Shown piece by piece: positions 57,527 to 64,000 of a stretch of 64,000 bases of DNA (position 1 is its first letter; every line of letters starts with the position of its first letter). Below the pieces are notes generated by a model. The model saw only the letters and a list, made by a program, of their open reading frames with translations, was not told the DNA's origin and searched no databases. The position numbers and the translations under genes were made by a program. This DNA comes from Paramesorhizobium salinisoli (GTDB taxonomy: Bacteria > Pseudomonadota > Alphaproteobacteria > Rhizobiales > Rhizobiaceae), in assembly GCF_003335045.1 (NCBI RefSeq), contig NZ_QOZG01000001.1, positions 1 to 64,000 on the forward strand, read 5' to 3'.

Positions 57527-59365
57527 GTGAACGACGCTAGACTGTCATGGCATCCGAATTGCCAAGGACCGCTCGTGCCCTTCGAAACATCGAAAATCAT
57601 CAATACGGGCAAGCTTCGCCTTCGAACGCTCGCCATCCTGCGCATTCTCAACGCGCGCGGCGTCGCGATCGTGCTCCTGGGCTGTATCGTCGGCGTGCTG
57701 GCCGGCAGCGCAGTTGTCCTGATCGGCTGGATCGTCAACCAGCTACACACGTTTCTCTATGCGATCCCCAGCGGCGCACGCCTCTCCGGGATGTTCGCAT
57801 TGGCCCGCCCGGAAATGGCGCTCATTCCGGTAATTGGCGGGGTCCTGATCGGGCTTAGCGCGTTTCTTCTCCGCCGCTGGCGAATGCGAGGCCCCATAGA
57901 TCCGATCGAGGCCAACGCGCTCTATGGCGGACGCCTGTCGATGACCGACACTTTCATCGTCGCCCTGCAGACCATCGTCTCCAGCGGTTTTGGTGCATCA
58001 GTCGGGCTCGAAGCGGCTTATACCCAGGCCGGTGCGGGCGTCGCCTCCAGGCTGGCCAGATTCTTCGGCTTGCGCCGCAGCGATGTCCGACTGCTGGTCG
58101 GGTGCGGTGCAGGCGGTGCGATCGCGGCGGCGTTCGGCGCACCGCTCACCGGCGCGTTCTATGGCTTCGAGCTTATCGTCGGCGTTTATTCCATTGCAAA
58201 CGTGGCCCCTATGATGGCGGCGGCGGTATCGGCCTCGCTGATGGCCGGATATCTGGGCGGAACGCCCTTCCCGATCGAACTGGGCGCACTGCCCCCGATG
58301 AAGGCGGGGCAGTACATACCCTTTTTGATCCTGGGGCTGATCGCCGGTGGTCTTTCGATCGCGATCATGCAACTGGTGACGGTAGTCGAACGGTTTTTCT
58401 CCAGACTGGCGATCAGCAGTGTTCTGCGGCCCGCCATCGGCGGATGCGTCATCGGCCTCCTCGCATTGATGACCCCGCAGGTCCTGTCCAGCGGCCATGG
58501 AGCCCTGCATCGCGAACTGGAGATGAACTACGGGCTCTATGTCATCGCGGAACTCTTTGTTTTGAAACTCCTGGCTTCAGCCGTCTCGCTCGGGTCGGGA
58601 TTTCGCGGCGGCCTGTTCTTCGCGTCGCTGTTTCTCGGGGCGCTCGCCGGCAAGATATTCGCCGAGATCATGATGATCATCTCGCCTGAAACGGGTATCG
58701 ATCCGGTCGTCGCAGCCGTAGTGGGCATGACCTCGCTCGCCGTGGGTGTCGTGGGAGGTCCGCTGACCATGACCTTCCTTGCCCTTGAATCCACCGGAAA
58801 CCTGACGCTCACCGGGGTCGTTTTGGCGGCGTCGATCATGTCCGCGATGCTGGTTAGGGAGACATTCGGCTATTCGTTCTCAACCTGGCGCTTCCATCTG
58901 CGTGGAGAGACCATTCGCGGCGCCCAGGACATCGGTTGGATGAGAAATCTCACCGTCGGCCGCATGATGCGCGAGGATATCCGCACCGTGCCCTGCGACA
59001 TAACCATTGCCCAGTTCCGCAAAGAGGTGCCGCTCGGCTCCGTACAGCGGATCATCGCGACGGAGGGGGACAGGAAATATGTCGGCATCGTGATCGTCGC
59101 CGAGGTCCATGCCCTGCGGTCAGATCCCGCAACCGATGAACGACCGATATCCGAAATGGTCAAAAACCGCGACACGATGCTGCTGCCGACGATGAATGTT
59201 AAGGTGGCGGCCGAGATGTTCACCAAGACAGGAAGCGAGGAGCTTGCGGTCATCGACGATTTCACGAACCGCCGGGTGCTCGGCCTCCTGACCGAAGGCT
59301 ACCTCCTGCGCCGCTATGCGGAGGAACTCGACAAGGCGAGAAAGGACATATCAGGGGAACGCTGA
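57527..59365 (+). CDS. CLC-type chloride channel/transporter with C-terminal CBS domains
   Basis: A 612-residue protein starting at GTG 57527; a GTG 16 codons inside is also possible. About twelve membrane helices form a CLC core. The selectivity signatures are altered: GREGP reads GLEAAYTQAG (the gating-type glutamate is kept), the first motif region reads GPIDPIEA, and the G-x-F-x-P motif reads GGLFFAS. Two CBS domains follow (MMREDIRTVPCDITIAQF and VKVAAEMFTKTGSEELAVID). It probably moves chloride or another anion, perhaps with proton exchange; the altered motifs make ion choice uncertain. Confidence 0.88.
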   Translation: MNDARLSWHPNCQGPLVPFETSKIINTGKLRLRTLAILRILNARGVAIVLLGCIVGVLAGSAVVLIGWIVNQLHTFLYAIPSGARLSGMFALARPEMALIPVIGGVLIGLSAFLLRRWRMRGPIDPIEANALYGGRLSMTDTFIVALQTIVSSGFGASVGLEAAYTQAGAGVASRLARFFGLRRSDVRLLVGCGAGGAIAAAFGAPLTGAFYGFELIVGVYSIANVAPMMAAAVSASLMAGYLGGTPFPIELGALPPMKAGQYIPFLILGLIAGGLSIAIMQLVTVVERFFSRLAISSVLRPAIGGCVIGLLALMTPQVLSSGHGALHRELEMNYGLYVIAELFVLKLLASAVSLGSGFRGGLFFASLFLGALAGKIFAEIMMIISPETGIDPVVAAVVGMTSLAVGVVGGPLTMTFLALESTGNLTLTGVVLAASIMSAMLVRETFGYSFSTWRFHLRGETIRGAQDIGWMRNLTVGRMMREDIRTVPCDITIAQFRKEVPLGSVQRIIATEGDRKYVGIVIVAEVHALRSDPATDERPISEMVKNRDTMLLPTMNVKVAAEMFTKTGSEELAVIDDFTNRRVLGLLTEGYLLRRYAEELDKARKDISGER

Positions 59366-59564
59366 TATGACCCGCGTGGAGAGCTAAGAAGCAAAAAGCT
59401 GATCGGTTCCCTGTGTTCAAACTTCAGCGCTTCGCCGACAAAAGATGACCGAGCTCCACGAATTCTCCATGAAACGCTATTCCATGTTCCACTTTTGTTT
59501 GCCGAATCTTGCCGGATACCGATTTACAGAGAAATCGTATTTATCAATAAATCAAATGGTTAAA

Positions 59565-59639
59565 TGGTGGGCGCGACAGGGATTGAACCTGTGACCCCTC
59601 CCGTGTGAAGGGAGTGCTCTCCCGCTGAGCTACGCGCCC
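59565..59639 (-). tRNA. tRNA-Val (anticodon CAC)
   Basis: On the minus strand the cloverleaf is complete: acceptor GGGCGCG/CGCGCCC, D-arm, anticodon stem CTCCC/GGGAG with loop TTCACAC giving CAC, T-arm GGTTCAATCC and an encoded 3' CCA (TGG at 59565-59567 on plus). Confidence 0.97.
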
Positions 59640-59798
59640 ATCCGACCGAATGGCTGGAAGGCAGGCCGGATATACGTGGGACGACATGGTCCGTCAAGCG
59701 GGCCTCTCCCGCTTTTAAGGCCCATGGAAAACACCACAGGAATTTTGCGGGAACTCTTTTTTCCGCAAGCCGTTGACCCCTCGAAAAGAGAGGTCTGC

Positions 59799-59942
59799 AT
59801 GACGAAGACAGTGAAAAACGAAAAGGCAAAGCAGGGAAGATGGGGAACCCAGGTCCTCACCATCCTGGCGGTTTCCCTCGTTCTGGTGTTCATCGTCTGG
59901 GGGATTGCCGAGATTTACGGTCAACTGATTGCGCCATCCTAA
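59799..59942 (+). CDS. Small single-helix membrane protein
   Basis: A 47-residue protein starting MTKTVKNEKAKQGRWGTQVL at ATG 59799 behind AAGAGAGG. A basic N-terminal part is followed by one clear membrane helix (ILAVSLVLVFIVWGIAEIYG). The frame is open back to 59676, but that part overlaps tRNA-proximal DNA and lacks a ribosome site. Function unknown; small single-helix proteins often assist a respiratory or transport complex. Confidence 0.7.
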   Translation: MTKTVKNEKAKQGRWGTQVLTILAVSLVLVFIVWGIAEIYGQLIAPS

Positions 59943-60161
59943 TCGCGAAGGGTCGTTTCATAACAACCCGCGCCGGCCGCAGCTGACCCCACGGCGTCGC
60001 CCTAAATTTAATCACCCACCTGCTGCAAAATGCATCTACTCGTGCGCAGACGCCTGCTTTTTGGGCGGACACTGCCTCTGATTCCCTAAAGTGCGGATCA
60101 AGCTTGCTTTTTTTTCCGAACGCGCTTGAAATGGCCCCAATAAATAAAAAGGGGGACATGG

Positions 60162-61574
60162 GTGAAGCCATTTGATGAAATGCTGCTCGAAGGCGACGGT
60201 GTCCGGCCGCCTTACAAAACTCTGAATAAATGGCTCGAAACGCAAAATCCTGAAAAGCTGGCGCAGAAGACGATCGACGCCGAAAACGTCTTCCGCAAGA
60301 CGGGCATCACCTTCGCCGTCTATGGCGATCAAGAAGCCGCCGAACGCCTGATCCCGTTCGATATCATCCCGCGTATCATCTCCGGCCAGGAATGGCGGCG
60401 CCTGTCGCAGGGGATCGAACAGCGCGTCATGGCGCTGAATGCCTTTCTCGACGACATCTATCACCGTCAGGAGATCGTGCGCGCGGGCCGCATCCCGAAG
60501 GAAATGATCACAAACAACGAAGCCTTCGTCCCCGAGATGATCGGCTTCCGCCCTCCCGGCAATGTCTACACCCATATCATCGGTGTCGATATCGTGCGCA
60601 CGGCCGAAAACCAGTTCTACGTGCTGGAGGACAATGCCCGCACGCCGTCAGGCGTCTCCTACATGCTGGAGAACCGGGAAACGATGATGCAGCTCTTCCC
60701 CGAGCTGTTCCAGCATGTGAAGGTGCGCCCCGTCGAGACCTATCCGCAATTGCTGCGCCAGTCCCTCGCCGCGGTCGCGCCGGCGGTCACCCAGGGTGCC
60801 CCGACTATAGCCGTGCTGACGCCCGGCATCTATAATTCAGCCTATTTCGAACATGCCTTCCTCGCCGACCAGATGGGTGTGGAACTGGTCGAGGGCAGCG
60901 ACCTGCGCGTTGTCGACGGCCGGGTCGCCATGCGCACGACCGAAGGCTTCCGTCCGATCGACGTGCTCTACCGGCGTGTCGATGACGCCTATCTCGACCC
61001 CCTCACCTTTCGCCCTGATTCGACGCTCGGCGTCGCCGGCATCATGGATGTCTATCGCGCCGGCAATATCACCATCGCCAATGCGCCCGGCACCGGCATC
61101 GCCGACGACAAGGCGATCTATTCCTATATGCCCGAGATCGTGGAGTTCTACACCGGGCGCAAGGCCATACTCGAAAACGTGCCTACCTGGCGCTGTTCAG
61201 AAAAAAGCAGCCTCGCCTATGTCCTCGAACATCTCGAGGAACTTGTGGTGAAGGAGGTGCATGGCTCTGGCGGTTACGGCATGCTTGTGGGCCCTGCCGC
61301 GTCGAAAAAGGAGCGTGAAGCCTTCGCCGAAAAGCTCAAAGCGCGACCCAACAACTACATCGCCCAGCCGACGCTGGCGCTCTCCACCACGCCAATCCTG
61401 ACCGAGAAGGGCCTCGCGCCACGCCATGTGGACCTGCGCCCCTTCGTGCTCGTCTCCGACCGCATCCGCATCACGCCCGGCGGGCTGACACGCGTGGCGC
61501 TGAAGGAGGGATCGCTGGTGGTCAATTCGAGCCAGGGCGGCGGTACGAAAGACACGTGGGTTCTGGACGACTGA
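60162..61574 (+). CDS. Circularly permuted ATP-grasp protein (DUF404/DUF407)
   Basis: A 470-residue protein starting at GTG 60162 behind GGGGGA (MKPFDEMLLEGDGVRPPYKT). It has the family motifs QEWRRLSQGIEQRVMALNAF, FYVLEDNARTPSGVSYM, GVELVEGSDLRVVDG, NAPGTGIADDKAIYSYMPEI, VVKEVHGSGGYGMLVGPAA and the end RVALKEGSLVVNSSQGGG. ATP-grasp enzymes join a carboxylate to an amine using ATP; this permuted group is thought to make peptide bonds but its substrate is unknown. It starts a four-gene operon with the alpha-E, transglutaminase and Anbu genes. Confidence 0.95.
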   Translation: MKPFDEMLLEGDGVRPPYKTLNKWLETQNPEKLAQKTIDAENVFRKTGITFAVYGDQEAAERLIPFDIIPRIISGQEWRRLSQGIEQRVMALNAFLDDIYHRQEIVRAGRIPKEMITNNEAFVPEMIGFRPPGNVYTHIIGVDIVRTAENQFYVLEDNARTPSGVSYMLENRETMMQLFPELFQHVKVRPVETYPQLLRQSLAAVAPAVTQGAPTIAVLTPGIYNSAYFEHAFLADQMGVELVEGSDLRVVDGRVAMRTTEGFRPIDVLYRRVDDAYLDPLTFRPDSTLGVAGIMDVYRAGNITIANAPGTGIADDKAIYSYMPEIVEFYTGRKAILENVPTWRCSEKSSLAYVLEHLEELVVKEVHGSGGYGMLVGPAASKKEREAFAEKLKARPNNYIAQPTLALSTTPILTEKGLAPRHVDLRPFVLVSDRIRITPGGLTRVALKEGSLVVNSSQGGGTKDTWVLDD

Positions 61575-61622
61575 CGCGCGAACAGAAGAAAAAACAAACG
61601 GCCAAGGGGGAACGGCACAGAC

Positions 61623-62564
61623 ATGCTTCTAGGACGCACCGCAAACGGCCTCTACTGGATGTTCCGCTATATCGAACGAGCCGAGAATATGGCGCGCATT
61701 GTCGATGCGGGCCTGCGAATGGCGCTGACCAAAACCTCCGACGCCCCTGAGGAATGGTCGTCGGTCGTTGTCAGCGCCGGTGTCGAGGTCGGCTTCTCCG
61801 GCAAACACAAGACCTACACGGCCGCGACCGTTTCCGATTTCCTGCTGCGCGATGCGGATAATCCGTCGAGCGTCATGTCCTGCATCGAGGCCGCCCGCTC
61901 CAATGCGCGTATGGTGCGCACCGCCCTTACCCGCGAAGCCTGGGAAAGCGTCAACGAGGCCTGGATGGTGCTGAAGAAATCGCTGTGCAGTCCCGTGCCG
62001 GAAAGCGACCTGCCTTCCGTGCTCGACCAGGTAAAACGTGAAACGGCGCTGATCCGCGGCGCATTCCACGGCACCATGCTCCGCAACGAGATTTTCAACT
62101 TTGCCCGGACAGGCACGTTCATCGAGCGCGCTGACAATACGGCCCGCATCCTTGACGTCAAATATTACGTACTCTTGCCCGCCATCTCCTATGTCGGGAC
62201 GATGCTGGACAATTATCAGTGGGAATCGATCCTGCGCTCGGTTTCCGCCCACCGCTCCTATCGTTGGGTCTATGACGGCGACTACAAGCCCGCGCACATC
62301 GCCGACTATCTCATCCTCAACGGGCGCATGCCGCGATCGCTGCATTTCTGCTATCGCAACATCGTCGACAATCTCGGCTTCCTTTCCGCCGATTACGGTG
62401 CCCGCCATGCTGCCCAGGAAACGGCGGAAAGAAGCCATGCGACACTGAGGGACAACGATATAAACGGAATTTTCGAGACGGGGCTGCACGAATTCCTCTC
62501 GGATTTCATCGTCAAGAACAACCGTCTCGGCGCGGAAATCGCCGACGCCTACAATTTCGACTGA
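61623..62564 (+). CDS. Alpha-E domain protein (DUF403)
   Basis: A 313-residue all-helical protein starting MLLGRTANGLYWMFRYIERA. The opening L-x-RTA-x2-LYW-x4-YIERAENMAR is the signature of the alpha-E family, and TFIERADNTARILDVKYYVL occurs later. Proteins of this type are nearly always encoded with a circularly permuted ATP-grasp enzyme, here 48 bases upstream, and are thought to form a complex with it. The function of the pair is unproven. Confidence 0.95.
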   Translation: MLLGRTANGLYWMFRYIERAENMARIVDAGLRMALTKTSDAPEEWSSVVVSAGVEVGFSGKHKTYTAATVSDFLLRDADNPSSVMSCIEAARSNARMVRTALTREAWESVNEAWMVLKKSLCSPVPESDLPSVLDQVKRETALIRGAFHGTMLRNEIFNFARTGTFIERADNTARILDVKYYVLLPAISYVGTMLDNYQWESILRSVSAHRSYRWVYDGDYKPAHIADYLILNGRMPRSLHFCYRNIVDNLGFLSADYGARHAAQETAERSHATLRDNDINGIFETGLHEFLSDFIVKNNRLGAEIADAYNFD

Positions 62565-62622
62565 GCATGAATCAGAAAAGTTGCAGGTTTTTTCTGGTCA
62601 TGTGTGAAAAAAAGAGCCGCCC

Positions 62623-63420
62623 ATGCTGCTGACGATCCGCCATACCTCGCATTATCGCTACGATGTTCCCGTCGCCTACGCCGTGCAGCGGCTGCGACTG
62701 CGCCCGCAGACTACGACCGGCCAGAAAATGCTCCAATGGCAGGTAACGGTGGACGGTGCGGACCCGGAAGTTTCCTATACGGACGGCTATGGAAACAAGG
62801 TCGATCTCGTCCGCCACGGCCGCAACGTGCGTGAAATCACCATCACGGCTACAGGCCAGGTCGAGACCGAAGACCGGGCAGGCGTGATGGGCGAAACCGG
62901 CGGCTTCGCTCCGCTTTGGCTGTTTTTGCGCAGGACCATGCTGACCCAGCCCGGCGAGGCTCTCAGGGAAATGGCGGTCGGCATCCCGACGGAAGGCGAC
63001 AGGCTTGCCGTCCTGCACGCGCTGATGAACGCCGTCCACCAGCGTGTTGCCTATGTCCCCGGCACAACCGACGTGACAACCGACGCCGAAAACGCCCTGA
63101 AGAACGGCAAGGGCGTTTGCCAGGATCACGCCCATATCTTCATTTCCGTCGCCCGCCTTCTCGGCATCCCCGCACGCTACGTCTCGGGTTATCTGATGAT
63201 GGAAGGTGTCGTGGACCAGACGGCGAGCCATGCCTGGGCCGAGGCTCATGTGGCCGATCTGGGTTGGATCGGGTTCGATGCCGCCAACAATATATGCCCG
63301 AACGAGCGCTATGTACGCATCGCCTGCGGCCTCGATTATCGCGACGCGGCGCCGATTTCCGGCATGCGCTTCGGCAGTGCGGTCGAGAGGCTTGCGGTCG
63401 AAATCAATGTAGAGCAGTAA
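62623..63420 (+). CDS. Transglutaminase-like cysteine protease
   Basis: A 265-residue protein. It begins MLLTIRHTSHYRYDVPVAYA, the N-terminal beta domain usual for bacterial transglutaminase-like proteins, and has the catalytic triad: Cys in KGVCQDHAHIFISVARLLG, His in ASHAWAEAHVADL and Asp in GWIGFDAANN. It probably cuts or crosslinks peptides. It lies 58 bases after the alpha-E gene and 41 before the Anbu gene, as part of one operon. Confidence 0.94.
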   Translation: MLLTIRHTSHYRYDVPVAYAVQRLRLRPQTTTGQKMLQWQVTVDGADPEVSYTDGYGNKVDLVRHGRNVREITITATGQVETEDRAGVMGETGGFAPLWLFLRRTMLTQPGEALREMAVGIPTEGDRLAVLHALMNAVHQRVAYVPGTTDVTTDAENALKNGKGVCQDHAHIFISVARLLGIPARYVSGYLMMEGVVDQTASHAWAEAHVADLGWIGFDAANNICPNERYVRIACGLDYRDAAPISGMRFGSAVERLAVEINVEQ

Positions 63421-63461
63421 TATCGCCGCTTTGGGCTCGGATAGGATTCGGAATAGCTGAT

Positions 63462-64000
63462 ATGACGTATTGCGTCGGACTGAAGATGGATCGCGGCCTG
63501 GTTTTCATGTCCGATACAAGGACCAATGCCGGTCTCGACAACATCTCGACCTTCACCAAGATGCACACATGGTCGAAGACCGGTGATCGGGTCATCGTGC
63601 TCCTGTCGGCGGGAAATCTGGCCACCACGCAAGGCGTCGTAAGCCTGATCGAGGAACGGTCAAAAGCGCCCGACGAGCGCCACCCCTCGGTTTTCGGAAC
63701 GCCCTCGATGTTCCAGACGGCAAGGCTGATCGGTGAGACCGTCAAGGAAGTCATACGGGAGGCGGCGCCCAGCGGCCAGAATGCCGATTCCTTTTCCGCG
63801 TCGTTTATCCTGGGCGGCCAGATCAAGGGTGGCGAACCGCGCCTGTTCTACATCTATCCCGAAGGCAATTTCATTGAATCCTCCGTGGATACGCCCTTCT
63901 TCCAGATCGGCGAGCACAAATACGGCAAGCCGATCCTGGTCCGCGCCTACGACCCGGCGATGACCTTCGAGGACGCTGTGAAGCTATTGTTCGTGTCTTT
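63462..64000 (+). CDS. Anbu-type bacterial proteasome homologue, partial
   Basis: The frame is open from ATG 63462 to the window edge, 179 codons, of about 240 expected. It begins MTYCVGLKMDRGLVFMSDTR: after loss of Met the N-terminal Thr would be the nucleophile (Thr1), with Asp17 in SDTRT and Lys32 in STFTKMH, the catalytic set of proteasome-type hydrolases. FILGGQIKGGEPRLFYIYPE and QIGEHKYGKPIL are also typical of Anbu. Anbu forms open helical rings in other bacteria; its substrates are unknown. It follows the transglutaminase gene by 41 bases and closes the visible operon. Confidence 0.93.
   Translation, partial: MTYCVGLKMDRGLVFMSDTRTNAGLDNISTFTKMHTWSKTGDRVIVLLSAGNLATTQGVVSLIEERSKAPDERHPSVFGTPSMFQTARLIGETVKEVIREAAPSGQNADSFSASFILGGQIKGGEPRLFYIYPEGNFIESSVDTPFFQIGEHKYGKPILVRAYDPAMTFEDAVKLLFVS

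Noticed and set aside
59560-59829. Minus-strand frame of 89 codons containing SSAGEHSLHTGGVTG
   Set aside because: It is the false translation of tRNA-Val and flanking DNA.

Overview
The window looks like chromosomal DNA of an alphaproteobacterium of the order Hyphomicrobiales, most likely near Brucella/Ochrobactrum/Phyllobacterium. This rests on family resemblance recalled from memory, not a search. The pointers are a Brucella-like Lon/ClpX/ClpP/HU set, a CckA hybrid kinase, a class II DAHP synthase, a DksA with only one zinc-finger cysteine, a Growth Pole Ring-like giant coiled-coil protein, and a plcP/agt pair. Genes are dense, high in G+C and mostly in short operons.

Region 1 (1-4552) is accessory. 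It is richer in A+T, consists of short orphan genes (a 257-aa protein with an SSB-like tail, a TagO/VasI-like secreted protein, an XRE regulator divergent from a three-gene overlapping HNH-nuclease operon, and two unknowns), and abuts the 3' end of a tRNA-Arg(CCG). That is the usual geometry of a tRNA-targeted island, but no integrase is visible.

Region 2 (4630-24991) holds an MHYT-GGDEF-EAL c-di-GMP protein, groES-groEL, an amino-acid binding protein, cckA, a FliO-domain protein, dksA, a sixA-like gene with ycjX-ycjF, folP-folK (folP carries an in-frame 21-bp tandem repeat), a DUF922 protein, a ferredoxin reductase, a 2Fe-2S ferredoxin and an Hpt protein.

Region 3 (25328-40764) holds the 1521-aa GPR-like protein, an Mla-type lipid transport operon (mlaE-F-D-lipoprotein), a dipeptide epimerase, DoxX, a glycosyltransferase/metallophosphoesterase pair that probably remodels membrane lipids (agt-plcP), an SDR lacking the usual catalytic residues, and malic enzyme.

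Region 4 (40960-59639) is housekeeping: a DUF2865 protein overlapping gltX tail to tail, nadE, dgkA, a GFA protein, class II aroG, gor, rpiA, gph, hupB, lon, clpX, clpP, a CLC-type transporter and tRNA-Val(CAC). groES and lon share the same promoter-like pattern, CTTGAA-N17-CCAGAT, suggesting common heat-shock sigma control.

Region 5 (59799-64000) ends with a four-gene operon: circularly permuted ATP-grasp protein, alpha-E protein, transglutaminase-like protease and an Anbu-type proteasome homologue cut by the window edge. This is the most system-like cluster in the window, and its biochemical purpose is still poorly understood.
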